64,000 nucleotides of DNA from Autumnicola psychrophila (GCF_031846645.1 NZ_JAVRHN010000010.1:62001-126000); one strand, 5' to 3'. Shown: positions 22,819-32,614, counted from the stretch's first letter. A program made the numbers and translations. The notes: a model not told the origin generated them from the letters alone.

Positions 22819-25800
22819 TTATTCTGAAGTATTTATATAATATTCGAGTTGGGAGCGGCTATCAAGATAGCTGCCCAATGCCTGCCAGGCATTCACTTCT
22901 ATGCGTACGGCATCGCGTATGTTTTGCAGGAAAGTCACATAGTCAATTGCTCCTTCCCGATAAGCGATGATGGCCCCTGCCCGCTGTTCTCTGGCCAAGG
23001 GTAGCGCTTCTTCCTGATAGTATGTCCAGGAATTAAGCCACTTCAGGTATTCTTCGCGTGCCTCAGCATAAGCTGTCTTTAGCTCAAACTGCGTCTGCTG
23101 TAAATTAGCTTCAGCTATTTCGCGGTTTATTTTTGCTGATTGTGTTCTGCCCAATTCAGGTCCAAAGAACAAAGGAATGCTGATCCCTACCTGATATTGA
23201 TAAAAGCCGGTTTGGCCGTCAATTTTCTGCCTGCCGTACTGCGCCTGAAATTTCGGAAGAAACTGCGATCGCCTCTCCCTTAGGGTTGCATCAGCCACCT
23301 CTATCCTTTGTTCATACACATTGAGCAGGGGATGGTTCCCAAGGGGTTGCAGTAATCCGCTAATGGGCTCATCAAACTGATCGGCAGGAACATTAGGTAC
23401 CGTGTAAAGTGTGTCACTGGCAAACCACAGGTTGAATCGCTGCAAGGCTCCAAGATAATCCCTATAGGCCTGCTCTTTTTGTATTTCAACTTCATTGCCC
23501 TGGTTTACCGTAGCCAGGTATTCAAGTCTCGAGATTGTCTCTGTTTCCAACCTGATCTGTGCAGCTCTCTCAATATCGGTAAAGGCTGAATCCAGACTGT
23601 ATAAGGTCTCATACTCATTTTTAGCAGCATATACCGACGCCCAGGCCTGACTTACCTCCAGTTCTACTTCAAGAATGGAAAGATCAAGGGCTTCTTCTGC
23701 CAGGGCCACCCTTTCCTTCTGCAACTTCAGGCGTGGCGCAATACCAAAGATGTCGATATTCTGTTGCTGAACCCCAATTTGTGTATAGACACCAAGATCA
23801 GCATTACTCGAACCACCGCTAATTTCTTCTGCGCCGGTGAATATCTGGGTATTACCAAGGTCCCAGGCCGTTTTCTTTAAAGCCTGCTGACTTTCTATCT
23901 CCAGGGCAGCAGCTCTTATTCTCGGAAAAGCCTCTATTGCCCGTTCCTTGGCCTCTTCTAACGAGAGGACTGGCAAAGAATCCTGTTGGACAATTATTTC
24001 AGCCTGAGCCGGAGAATTTTTCTGTGAAGAACTGTTTTCCTGTGCCTCTGCAGGGGTGCTAAATCCTAAGAGGCTTCCGACAGAAAGCAATGCCACCACT
24101 ATTGCAGGGGCTGGTGCAAAGCCATTATTGTTATTACTATTTCTTCTGTTTTTCATATTTTCTATTAAAGTATAAAGGACTGGCAACACCACAAGGGTGA
24201 GAAGGGTAGCTGTAAGCATACCTCCAATAACCACGGTTGCTAAAGGGCGCTGCACCTCTGCACCGGCCGAAGAAGAAAATGCCATTGGCATAAATCCTAA
24301 AATATCTGTTACCGCTGTAAGCATGATCGGCCTGATTCGTTCTTTCGTACCCATAAAAATCCGGTCTTTGATACTGGTTACGCCTTCTTCTTTTAATGAA
24401 TTAAAGCGATTCACCAGGACCAGACCGTTAAGTACTGCCACTCCAAAGAGCACGATAAAGCCTACACCTGCAGAGATACTAAAGGGCATGTCCCGGAGCC
24501 ACAGGGCGAAAACACCCCCAATGGCCGCTAATGGAATGGCCATATAAATCATGATAGACTGCGAGAATGAGCCCAGGGCAAAATACAGCAGCACGAATAT
24601 CAGCAAGAGAGCGATAGGCACCACAATAATCAGGCGGTCTTTGGCATTTTGAAGGTTCTCAAACTCACCGCCATAAGAAATGTAGTAACCTGGAGGTAAA
24701 TCCAGTTCGGCACCCAGTTTTGCCTGAATATCATTCACAACCGACTCTACGTCACGGCCCCTCACATTTACCCCAACGTATGTTCTGCGATAGGTGTCGT
24801 CTCTGGAAATTTGCATTGGCCCGGGAACAAAGCTGATATCAGCTACTTCATTAATCGGGACTTGGGTACCATTAGGCAGATCAATGTATAAAGTCCGTAT
24901 ATCTTCAATACTCTGTCGGTGCTCTTCATCAAAGCGCACTACCAGGTCGAAACGTCTTTCTCCTTCAAAAACCACTCCTGCCACTCCACCTGCAAAAGCG
25001 GTATTTATATATTCATTTATTTTTTCGATTTCCAGCCCGTACTGTGCTAACTTGTCACGATTGTAGCGTACCGTCATTTGTGGGAGACCAGAAGTTCTCT
25101 CTGCATTTACATCTCCTGTTCCGGGTACAGTTTGAATAATCTCTGCCATTTCCTGAACCTTAGTGGATAGAACTTCCAAATCCTCGCCATAGAGTTTTAC
25201 CGCAATATCTTCTCTTACCCCTTCCAATAGCTCATTAAACCTTAGCTCTATAGGTTGGGTAAAAACAAGGTTGACACCTGTGAGGTTTTTATTGAGTAGG
25301 TCCTGGATTTGTTCAATGAGTTCCTCTTTTGTGTCAGCAGAAACCCATTTGTCCCTGTCTTTTTCGAGTATGATGTACATATCTGCTATATCCATCGGCA
25401 TGGGATCAGTAGGAATATCGGCCACCCCAATTCGGGCTGTTGCTGTCTCTATTTCCGGGAAGTTGTCCAAAAGTAAGGTCTCAATTTTTTTAGAGACTTC
25501 AATAGATTCATTTAATGAACTACCTGGACGGATTAAAGCTTGCATGGCAATGTCCCCTTCATCCAGCTGCGGAATAAATTCTCCCCCCATCGCGGAAAAA
25601 ACATAGCCTGCAGCCCCCAATAAAACAATAGATCCTATGATCACCGCAGCTTTGAGGCGGAGGGAAGCTTTTAAGAGCGGAAGGTAAGCACGGTGAATGC
25701 CACCAATGATTTTATCACTGACTCTTTCCAGCCAGCGTTCTAACTTGCCATACCAGTTTTTCTTGTTTTCAATCGGCTTCATAAACAATGCCGTCATCAT

Positions 25801-27294
25801 AGGAACGTAGGTAAGGCACAAGATAATGGCACCTATCATTGCAAAACCAAAAGTATAGGCCATTGGCTTGAACATTTTGCCTTCCACTCCTGTTAGGAAC
25901 AAGATGGGTGTAAACACAATAAGGATGATAACCTGGCCGAAAAATGCCGACCCCATCATAGTGCTTCCGGAATCGTAAGCGACCTCATCCATGACCGCCT
26001 GATTAAATTTGACTTTTCCGGCTTTGATCCTTTTATGGATTTCATAAACGGCACCTTCTATAATAATAACCGCCCCATCAATAATTATCCCGAAGTCAAT
26101 GGCCCCCAGGCTCATTAAATTTGCCCAAACCCCAAACTGCTTCATCAGGATGAAGGCAAAGAGCAAGGACAGCGGAATGGTAGTGGCTGTAATGAGGCCC
26201 CCACGCAAACTCCCCAATAGGAATACCAATGCAAAGATTACGATTAAAGCACCTTCCAACAGGTTTTTAGTCACGGTATCGGTTGTTCTTCCAATAAGGG
26301 CGCTTTGGTCAATGATGGGCCTTATTTCAAGTCCTTCCGGCAAGGATTCTTCTACCTCCGCCATCCTTTCCTGGACCCTCTGTATTACCGCATTGGGGTT
26401 TGAGCCCTTCAGCATCATAATAATACCGCCCACAGCTTCCTCTCCATCCTGAGTAAAAGCACCATAACGCACCTGACTTCCGAAACTCACTTTTTCGGCA
26501 ATATTTCCAACTGTAACAGGAATCCCGTTTTCATTGGTAACCACTATTTTCCTGATGTCATCTAAAGACTGGATCAGGCCTTCTCCCCGAATGAAGTTGG
26601 ACATTCTGTTCCTTTCAATGTAGGCTCCCCCGGTATTTACATTGTTCCGGGCCAGGGCCTCGTAAACCTGGGAGATGCTTACATCCAGCGCATTTAATTT
26701 CTCAGGACTAATAGCTACTTCGTACTGTTTGATGTATCCTCCAAAGGAATTCACTTCTACAACACCTTCAAGGAGTGTCAGCTGTCTCTTAATAATCCAG
26801 TCCTGAATACTTCGGAGCTCCGTAGGAGTATACTCCTCTTCATAATCTGGTTGTGGCTGGATGGTATATTCATAAATCTGTCCCAGCCCGGTGGAAATAG
26901 GCCCCATAGTTGGGCTACCAAAGTTTTCGGGAATGGTTTCCTGCAGCTCTGTCAATTTTTCCTGAACCAGCTGCCTGGGCAAATAGGTACCCATATCATC
27001 TTCAAAAACTATGGTTACAACCGAAAGTCCGAAACGGGAAACAGATCGTAATTCAGTCACCCCGGGAAGATTACCCATTGCCAATTCAACAGGATAAGTA
27101 ACAAACTGTTCAATATCTTCAGTACCTAAACTTGGGGATTGGGTAATTACCTGTACCTGGTTATTTGTAATATCAGGAACCGAACCCAGGTTTACGGTCA
27201 TCATAGACCAGATTCCGGCTCCTATAAGTGCCAATGTTAGCAGGCCTACTATAAACTTATTGTTTATAGAAAATGCTATTATTTTATTAATCAT
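22819..27294 (-). CDS. czcA: CzcA/CusA-family RND metal pump fused to a TolC-like channel domain
   Basis: A 1491-residue single frame. Residues 1 to about 1050 are a heavy-metal RND pump. It starts MINKIIAFSINNKFIVGLL, and TM4 has DFGIIIDGAVIIIEG (about residue 400), the proton-relay signature of Zn/Co/Cd exporters. After a second signal-like hydrophobic stretch and a Ser/Gln-rich linker (about 1050-1095), residues 1100-1491 are an outer-membrane efflux protein (CzcC/TolC type). That part has LSLEEAKERAIEAFPRIRAA and two coiled-coil repeats, and ends QALGSYLDSRSQLEYYINTSE. The fusion of inner- and outer-membrane parts is known in Bacteroidota; how it is processed is not clear. It heads the operon with czcB. 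Confidence 0.9.
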   Translation of the reverse strand: MINKIIAFSINNKFIVGLLTLALIGAGIWSMMTVNLGSVPDITNNQVQVITQSPSLGTEDIEQFVTYPVELAMGNLPGVTELRSVSRFGLSVVTIVFEDDMGTYLPRQLVQEKLTELQETIPENFGSPTMGPISTGLGQIYEYTIQPQPDYEEEYTPTELRSIQDWIIKRQLTLLEGVVEVNSFGGYIKQYEVAISPEKLNALDVSISQVYEALARNNVNTGGAYIERNRMSNFIRGEGLIQSLDDIRKIVVTNENGIPVTVGNIAEKVSFGSQVRYGAFTQDGEEAVGGIIMMLKGSNPNAVIQRVQERMAEVEESLPEGLEIRPIIDQSALIGRTTDTVTKNLLEGALIVIFALVFLLGSLRGGLITATTIPLSLLFAFILMKQFGVWANLMSLGAIDFGIIIDGAVIIIEGAVYEIHKRIKAGKVKFNQAVMDEVAYDSGSTMMGSAFFGQVIILIVFTPILFLTGVEGKMFKPMAYTFGFAMIGAIILCLTYVPMMTALFMKPIENKKNWYGKLERWLERVSDKIIGGIHRAYLPLLKASLRLKAAVIIGSIVLLGAAGYVFSAMGGEFIPQLDEGDIAMQALIRPGSSLNESIEVSKKIETLLLDNFPEIETATARIGVADIPTDPMPMDIADMYIILEKDRDKWVSADTKEELIEQIQDLLNKNLTGVNLVFTQPIELRFNELLEGVREDIAVKLYGEDLEVLSTKVQEMAEIIQTVPGTGDVNAERTSGLPQMTVRYNRDKLAQYGLEIEKINEYINTAFAGGVAGVVFEGERRFDLVVRFDEEHRQSIEDIRTLYIDLPNGTQVPINEVADISFVPGPMQISRDDTYRRTYVGVNVRGRDVESVVNDIQAKLGAELDLPPGYYISYGGEFENLQNAKDRLIIVVPIALLLIFVLLYFALGSFSQSIMIYMAIPLAAIGGVFALWLRDMPFSISAGVGFIVLFGVAVLNGLVLVNRFNSLKEEGVTSIKDRIFMGTKERIRPIMLTAVTDILGFMPMAFSSSAGAEVQRPLATVVIGGMLTATLLTLVVLPVLYTLIENMKNRRNSNNNNGFAPAPAIVVALLSVGSLLGFSTPAEAQENSSSQKNSPAQAEIIVQQDSLPVLSLEEAKERAIEAFPRIRAAALEIESQQALKKTAWDLGNTQIFTGAEEISGGSSNADLGVYTQIGVQQQNIDIFGIAPRLKLQKERVALAEEALDLSILEVELEVSQAWASVYAAKNEYETLYSLDSAFTDIERAAQIRLETETISRLEYLATVNQGNEVEIQKEQAYRDYLGALQRFNLWFASDTLYTVPNVPADQFDEPISGLLQPLGNHPLLNVYEQRIEVADATLRERRSQFLPKFQAQYGRQKIDGQTGFYQYQVGISIPLFFGPELGRTQSAKINREIAEANLQQTQFELKTAYAEAREEYLKWLNSWTYYQEEALPLAREQRAGAIIAYREGAIDYVTFLQNIRDAVRIEVNAWQALGSYLDSRSQLEYYINTSE

Positions 27295-27388
27295 TAAAAA
27301 TAAAGTTTAATTCAGTTATAAAAAAGAGGGTAAGCCATTGAAGTGATCAATGACATTAGGATATAAATATCCTATCACAAAAGTTAAA

Positions 27389-27781
27389 TTAAACCCGGGG
27401 TGGTTGAAAAATTCTACCCAAGCTGGCAGTAGAGAAGGAGGACCTGTAGTATATACTTGTACTTTGATGTTCTAAAGGTTCAATAACAATTAGCTCAAAA
27501 GTATAGGAATTAACAAAAGAAAGTCCATGAGAACACACGTGATGACCTTGTAGCGGAAGTTCACCGTGGTGTTCATCATCCTTATGATTCTCAGAATTTT
27601 TCTGATCTCCGTAGTGGTAATCTAGAAATTCAATAAAACCAATACCGCTATCTTCTGTTTGTTCATCATAGTGTTCAACAAGATTCGGTATTTTCAATAA
27701 CTCACAACACCAATCCATCACTGGTCCCGAAGATTGGAACAAGAAAATGATAGATAAAAAAGTGGTTGTTAGAATTTTCAC
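27389..27781 (-). CDS. Small exported His-rich protein upstream of czcA
   Basis: I do not recognise the family by name. The 130-residue protein has a signal peptide (MKILTTTFLSIIFLFQSSG), two cysteines early on (DWCCELL), an acidic stretch, and a His-rich centre (ENHKDDEHHGELPLQGHH, then VCSH). It ends in the short FQPPRV motif that I associate with small exported proteins ahead of czc-type operons. Likely role: periplasmic metal binding or sensing, an inference from composition and position. The czcA start is 94 bp downstream on the same strand. Confidence 0.65.
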   Translation of the reverse strand: MKILTTTFLSIIFLFQSSGPVMDWCCELLKIPNLVEHYDEQTEDSGIGFIEFLDYHYGDQKNSENHKDDEHHGELPLQGHHVCSHGLSFVNSYTFELIVIEPLEHQSTSIYYRSSFSTASLGRIFQPPRV

Positions 27782-28132
27782 CTTGCAAAGATAAAAAATT
27801 TAAATACAACAGAAGTGCAAAAGTAGAACTTCCAGAAAAAAAGCTATTTCGCAACTTTTTTATGATGATTCATAAAAACTTATATAGGCGGGCTTATAAA
27901 AAGAAGAGCAATTACGGCTTTGGTAAAGTTAAAAAAATTATAATGAATTAAGAAACAGGACATGGAAATAAAATTTAGATATAATCCAGCGGGACTAAAA
28001 GAAAAAATGAGACTGATATTTACCAGCCATTTGAGTGGAAGGAGTCAGATATGAGACCTGTCTATAGAATAGATTTTTCGCAACAGTTGTCCCGGAAAAA
28101 AAATCAGTATCTTTTCATTTATATTTAATAAG

Positions 28133-28163
28133 TTGCTTAAATAATAAATAACATATACCTTAG
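28133..28163 (+). promoter_or_regulatory. Putative promoter of the mer-like operon
   Basis: TTG at 28133-28135 and TACCTTAG at 28156-28163 sit 20 bp apart. This fits the Bacteroidota pattern TTTG-N(19-21)-TAnnTTTG, though both boxes are imperfect. It lies 18 bp ahead of the ArsR start codon. The region back to 27782 holds no supported gene. Confidence 0.35.
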
Positions 28164-28181
28164 CAGCATTAAAAATAATTT

Positions 28182-28553
28182 ATGAAACTTGAAATAACCT
28201 GTACACGCGCTGAAGCTAACCATACACAGCTTTTAAATTGTCAAGCAACAATTGAAAATTTGGACCACGGTTTCCAGCAAATAACAAAACTCCTATCTAT
28301 TGCCGGTAATGATGTGCGTTTAAAGATTCTCTTCCTTTTAAATATGGAGAATGAATTATGTCCCTGTGATATAGCAGACATTTTAGAAATGAGTATGCCG
28401 GCGATTTCACAACATCTCCGGAAAATGAAAGATGCCGGCTTCATTGCCTCCAGAAGGGAGGGACAAACTTTGTATTATTCGCTGGTAAAATCTGAAATCC
28501 AGGTTCTGGATAACATCTTCACTTCAATTAAATCATTAAAAAAATCCGCTTAA
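28182..28553 (+). CDS. ArsR/SmtB-family metal-responsive repressor
   Basis: A 123-residue winged-helix regulator. The core is NDVRLKILFLLNMENELCPC, followed by DIADILEMSMPAISQHLRKM (helix-turn-helix) and a wing, ASRREGQTLYYSL. The CPC motif in the first helix is the thiol site seen in Cd/Pb/Hg sensors such as CadC and CmtR-like proteins; an early Cys7 may add a ligand. It heads an operon with MerTP, a MerA-like flavoprotein and a GDCCVxC protein, with 1 bp to the merTP start. It would therefore be the Hg- or soft-metal-dependent repressor of that operon, including itself (inference). Confidence 0.88.
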   Translation: MKLEITCTRAEANHTQLLNCQATIENLDHGFQQITKLLSIAGNDVRLKILFLLNMENELCPCDIADILEMSMPAISQHLRKMKDAGFIASRREGQTLYYSLVKSEIQVLDNIFTSIKSLKKSA

Positions 28554-28554
28554 A

Positions 28555-29163
28555 ATGGATACATCCCAAAATAAATCTAATAGAGCTGCTTTAGGCGGAG
28601 TAGCAGCAGCTATAGCGGCTTCTTTATGTTGTATTGCCCCGGTTCTTGCTTTAGTCGCGGGCACGAGTGGCATGGTGACTACCTTTTCGTGGATGGAACC
28701 TTTCCGGCCGTTTTTAATTGCTCTCACGGTGTTAGTTCTGGGCTTGGCCTGGTATCAAAAGTTGAGATATAGAAAAGAAGCTGAAAGTGATTGCGGATGT
28801 GCAGAAGATGAAAAACAATCCTTTTTGCAGTCAAAGAAGTTTTTACTGGTTGTAACATTATTTGCAGGGCTCATGATGGCTTTTCCAACTTACTCCGAGG
28901 TGTTTTACAGCCAGCCTAACAAGGAAGTGGTCTATGTCTCACAATCAAATATTGTTAAAGAGGTATTTGTTGTAGAAGGAATGACCTGCGCAGGATGTGA
29001 AGCACCGGTGGAAAGTGAAGTCAATAAACTAGAGGGTATTTTATCAGTCAAGGCGAGTTATGAAAATGCCAATACGGTAGTCGAATATGACAAAACAAAA
29101 GTAGATAAGGCTGCAATTATTACAGCCATAAGCAGGACCGGTTATAAAGTAGTAGATAAGTAA
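28555..29163 (+). CDS. merTP: Mercuric transport protein fused to a MerP-like domain (MerTP)
   Basis: A 202-residue membrane protein. TM1 carries the Cys pair ASLCCIAPVL (about 23-32) typical of MerT, and a second segment sits at 57-73. A cytoplasmic CGCAED motif follows, then a third TM at about 96-114. The C-terminal 65 residues are an HMA domain with VEGMTCAGCEAPVE, the MerP-like Hg(II) site. MerTP proteins take up Hg(II) and pass it to a reductase. It starts 1 bp after the ArsR stop, and the flavoprotein gene follows after 15 bp. Confidence 0.9.
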   Translation: MDTSQNKSNRAALGGVAAAIAASLCCIAPVLALVAGTSGMVTTFSWMEPFRPFLIALTVLVLGLAWYQKLRYRKEAESDCGCAEDEKQSFLQSKKFLLVVTLFAGLMMAFPTYSEVFYSQPNKEVVYVSQSNIVKEVFVVEGMTCAGCEAPVESEVNKLEGILSVKASYENANTVVEYDKTKVDKAAIITAISRTGYKVVDK

Positions 29164-29178
29164 CCTAAAAAAAGTGAG

Positions 29179-30525
29179 ATGAAAAAGTATGATGTATTTG
29201 TAATAGGTTCAGGAATGGCAGGAATGAATGTTGCCAATAAATGTGCTTCTAAAGGCCTTAGGGTAGGAATAACAGATGAATTGCCCTATGGTGGTACTTG
29301 TGCCCTTCGTGGATGTGATCCAAAAAAGATCATGCTCGGCCCTACTGAAGCAAAACATTTGGCTGATAATTTTTACGAGAAGCAAATTTCTGAAGTGCCA
29401 GCTATTTACTGGCAAGAAGCAATGAAATTCAAACAGGATTTTGTGGATGCTATGCCACCTAAAATTGAAAAAGGTTACCAAAAAAACGAAATTGATACCT
29501 TTCATGAATCAGCAAAATTTATTTCTGAAACTCAATTGAAGGTAGGAAATGAAATTATAGAAGCCGGAAAGATCCTAATAGCTACGGGTGCAAAGCCGAG
29601 AAAGCTGGATATTCCGGGTGAGGAGTATGCTATTAGCAGTACAGATTTTCTCAATTTCAAATCCCTGCCATCCTCTTTGCTGTTTATTGGCGGTGGGTAC
29701 ATCGCTTTTGAGTTTGCACATATGGCTGCCCGTTTTGGCAGTAAAGTGATCATAATTCACAGGGGGAAAAGGCCACTGGAGAATTTTGATCCTTTTATAG
29801 TAGATCAATTAACTGAAGCTACCAGGAAGTTAGACATACAATTAATTTTGAACACCAACGTTACGGCGATTGAAGAGGCGAATGGGGCTTTTCGCGTAAC
29901 CGGAAAAGGTGAAAGTGGGGAAAAGAAATGGGAGGCTGCGCAGGTGATTAATTCTGCTGGAAGGCCTCCTGCCATTTTTGATTTGGACCTGCAGAAAGCA
30001 AATATCGCCTTTGGTAAAAAAGGAGTTGAAGTGAATGAATATTTGCAAAGCACCACCAATCCAAATGTCTATGCTGCCGGGGATGCAGCAGATACAGATG
30101 GTATTCCCCTTACACCGGTTGCCGTTATGGAAGGGCATATTGTAGCATCCAATATATTAAAAGGCAACACTAAAAAACCAGATTACACCGCCATTCCCAC
30201 CGTGGTTTTTACGCTGCCCACAATGGCTTCGGTAGGACTTACTGAAGAAGAAGCCACTAAAAAAGGTCTTAATTTTAAGGTGAACAAGAACCGTGTTCCC
30301 GACTGGTTTACCGCCCAAAGGATCAACGAGAAAACCTATGCCTATAAGACACTCGTCGAGAAAGAAAGCGGAAAAATTTTGGGAGCACATCTCATTGGCC
30401 CACATGCCGAGGAAGTAATAAATCTTTTTGCCCTGGCTATAAAAGTCGGATTCACTTCCAAAGATTTAAAAACCATGATCTTAACCTATCCTTCATCAAG
30501 TTCAGATGTGGTTTATATGGTATGA
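29179..30525 (+). CDS. MerA-like NAD(P)/FAD-dependent disulfide oxidoreductase without C-terminal Cys pair
   Basis: A 448-residue flavoprotein of the disulfide-reductase family. FAD binding is by GSGMAGMNVA at the N-terminus, and the redox-active pair is in GGTCALRGCDPKK. NAD(P) binding is by GGGYIAFEFA, and YAAGDAADTDG is the second FAD contact. The N-terminal HMA domain and the C-terminal vicinal cysteines of classical MerA are absent: the protein ends YPSSSSDVVYMV. The HPTxxE motif of lipoamide dehydrogenase is also missing. It may reduce Hg(II) delivered by MerTP, or another soft-metal or thiol substrate. The operon context is clear; the activity is inferred. Confidence 0.8.
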   Translation: MKKYDVFVIGSGMAGMNVANKCASKGLRVGITDELPYGGTCALRGCDPKKIMLGPTEAKHLADNFYEKQISEVPAIYWQEAMKFKQDFVDAMPPKIEKGYQKNEIDTFHESAKFISETQLKVGNEIIEAGKILIATGAKPRKLDIPGEEYAISSTDFLNFKSLPSSLLFIGGGYIAFEFAHMAARFGSKVIIIHRGKRPLENFDPFIVDQLTEATRKLDIQLILNTNVTAIEEANGAFRVTGKGESGEKKWEAAQVINSAGRPPAIFDLDLQKANIAFGKKGVEVNEYLQSTTNPNVYAAGDAADTDGIPLTPVAVMEGHIVASNILKGNTKKPDYTAIPTVVFTLPTMASVGLTEEEATKKGLNFKVNKNRVPDWFTAQRINEKTYAYKTLVEKESGKILGAHLIGPHAEEVINLFALAIKVGFTSKDLKTMILTYPSSSSDVVYMV

Positions 30526-30546
30526 TTAACTAAAAATAATAAAAAA

Positions 30547-30771
30547 ATGAATTTTTTTATCACCAAATCAACAATCACTTGCCCCAATTGCGGCCACTCT
30601 AAACAAGAAGAAATGCCAACAGATGCCTGCCAGTTTTTTTATGAATGCGAAGAGTGCAAAGAAGTACTGAAGCCAAATGCAGGAGACTGCTGTGTATTCT
30701 GTTCTTATGGCAGCGTACCCTGTCCTCCTATCCAACAAAATAATACTTGCGGGTCGTCTAATTATTGCTAA
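30547..30771 (+). CDS. GDCCVxC domain small Cys-rich protein
   Basis: A 74-residue protein with 12 cysteines. A zinc-ribbon-like CPNCGH and CEECKE pair is followed by the signature GDCCVFCSYGSVPCPPIQ and a C-terminal NTCGSSNYC. This small family is found beside mer genes in Bacteroidota and other phyla, and is named after the GDCCVxC motif. It probably binds Hg(II) or another soft metal and passes it on, or serves as a sink (inference). It lies 21 bp after the MerA-like gene and completes the operon. Confidence 0.85.
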   Translation: MNFFITKSTITCPNCGHSKQEEMPTDACQFFYECEECKEVLKPNAGDCCVFCSYGSVPCPPIQQNNTCGSSNYC

Positions 30772-30891
30772 TAAATTGACAATAAAAAAGATGGTTCATG
30801 GATATAAGAATAGGTAAAAGTGCTTAAAAATACCTGTAGGTCAAAATCAAAAGATTTATAGAAGTGATGTTTTCTATTTAATAATTGTTTT

Positions 30892-32220
30892 ATGAGTGAT
30901 TATAAGAAAGGGAGTTTAACCCTTGCCAATGCAGTGGCAATGGGAACTGGAGTAATGATTGGAGCAGGTATTTTTGCTCTTCTGGGGCAAATCGCTGAAC
31001 TCTCTGGACAATATTTCGCACTATCTTTTATAGTGGGAGGGGTAATTTCAGGATTTAGTGCTTATTCATATATTAAAATGGCCGATGCTTATCCTTCCGC
31101 AGGGGGGATAGCTATGTTCCTGAAAAAGGCCTACGGGAAAGGCACAATTACAGCATTTGCAGCTCTTCTAATGGCTTTTTCCATGGTGCTGAACGAAAGC
31201 CTCGTAGCCCGCACCTTTGGAACTTATACTATGCAGCTCTTCAATGGGAGCCAGGACAGCTTTCTGGTTCCGGCGCTGGGAGTGGGACTTTTGGTAGCTG
31301 CGTTTATTATAAACATTCTGGGGAACGAGATAATAGGAAAGACAGCGATGACTACCGCAGCCCTAAAGATTGGAGGAATTCTTGTTTTTGCTGTAGGGGC
31401 GCTGTGGGCAGCCGATTTTAATATCGGTTCCGCCTTACCTTCGCAAGGTCCGCAGAATAAGATAAGCGAATACATTGCCTCACTTGCTCTTTCCATTTTA
31501 GCTTATAAAGGCTTTACCACGATAACCAATAGTGGGGGTGAAGTAAAGAACCCTCATAAAAACATAGGCCGTGCAATTATACTTTCCCTGCTCATTTGCG
31601 CAACCATATATTTTCTCACGGCCCTGGCAGTGGGCGCGAACCTCAGCATTGAGCAGATTATACAAGCAAAAGATTATTCTCTGGCAGAAGCTGCTCGTCC
31701 ACTATTCGGGAACTATGGACTTTATTTTACGGTGGGGATCGCCATAATCGCAACAATTACAGGAGTTATTTTCAGTATTTTTGCTGTCTCCCGAATGACT
31801 GCAATGCTTACGAACATGAAATTGATCCCGCACTCACATTTTGGAATGCCAGGAAACATTCAGCAACACATGCTGGTATATATTACAGTGCTTTCCATCA
31901 CCCTTACCATTCTTTTTGATCTTTCGGGAATTGCTGCTATGGGAGCTATTTTCTATCTTATCATGGATATTATCATCCACGTGGGAGTGCTACGACATAT
32001 GAAAGAAAAAGTAAAGGCAAACCCGGTGATTGTAATTACGGCTATTGTGCTGGACGTCGTTGTGTTATTAGGATTTATTTGGGTGAGGGCACAAACAAAC
32101 TTGACGGTTATTATTGTTTCCGGAGCCCTTATAGTATTTACCTTTTTCGGGGAAAAGATTTTTCTTGGCTTAGGTAATAAAAAAGGAAAAGGGAAAGAGA
32201 AACATCATCACGAGGATTAA
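30892..32220 (+). CDS. APC-family amino acid permease
   Basis: A 442-residue transporter with about 12 hydrophobic segments. The first carries the APC signature GTGVMIGAGIFALLGQIA, which forms the substrate site in an unwound helix. YSYIKMADAYPSAGG follows in TM2-3. The C-terminus is basic and His-rich (GKGKEKHHHED). It resembles the broad YfnA/CAT group; the substrate cannot be told. It lies 120 bp behind the mer-like operon on the same strand and may be transcribed separately. Confidence 0.85.
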   Translation: MSDYKKGSLTLANAVAMGTGVMIGAGIFALLGQIAELSGQYFALSFIVGGVISGFSAYSYIKMADAYPSAGGIAMFLKKAYGKGTITAFAALLMAFSMVLNESLVARTFGTYTMQLFNGSQDSFLVPALGVGLLVAAFIINILGNEIIGKTAMTTAALKIGGILVFAVGALWAADFNIGSALPSQGPQNKISEYIASLALSILAYKGFTTITNSGGEVKNPHKNIGRAIILSLLICATIYFLTALAVGANLSIEQIIQAKDYSLAEAARPLFGNYGLYFTVGIAIIATITGVIFSIFAVSRMTAMLTNMKLIPHSHFGMPGNIQQHMLVYITVLSITLTILFDLSGIAAMGAIFYLIMDIIIHVGVLRHMKEKVKANPVIVITAIVLDVVVLLGFIWVRAQTNLTVIIVSGALIVFTFFGEKIFLGLGNKKGKGKEKHHHED

Positions 32221-32614
32221 TTTAGTCATAAAGGAAATATTTATAGGAAACTGAACCTCAGGTAAAGTAATCTGACTTAGTAAAATAGTATATCATAAAG
32301 CACAAATGACAACCTTACTATTAAATAATTTTGATGGAGAAATAAAACCTAATTCAAGCTTGTTGTCGTCTTGGGACTTTTTATCTGCTGTAAAAATTAT
32401 TCCTGCATATTTTATTTAATCTGAGGTCATTTGTTATAATTTATATCGAAAATTTCGGTTATCTTTGGTTTACGGAAAAGAATTGAAGCGAAGGTTACCT
32501 TTTCGGTTACCTCGTTTTATAGAAGTAAGTTAATTGTTTGATAATCAAAATATTGTAGGTTGATAGATTAGTTCTGCCACCCCGACTTTAATAAGTTGTA
32601 TTTTAAAACATTTT

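Noticed and set aside
27766..27951. 61-codon plus-strand frame upstream of the mer-like operon
   Set aside because: Lys/Asn-rich, begins inside the opposite gene and lacks any motif; typical of chance frames in AT-rich DNA.
32571..32590. Possible tRNA or tmRNA end (GTTCTGCCACCCCGAC)
   Set aside because: It looks like a tRNA-end scar at first sight, but no acceptor stem, anticodon arm or TPsiC sequence can be folded around it.
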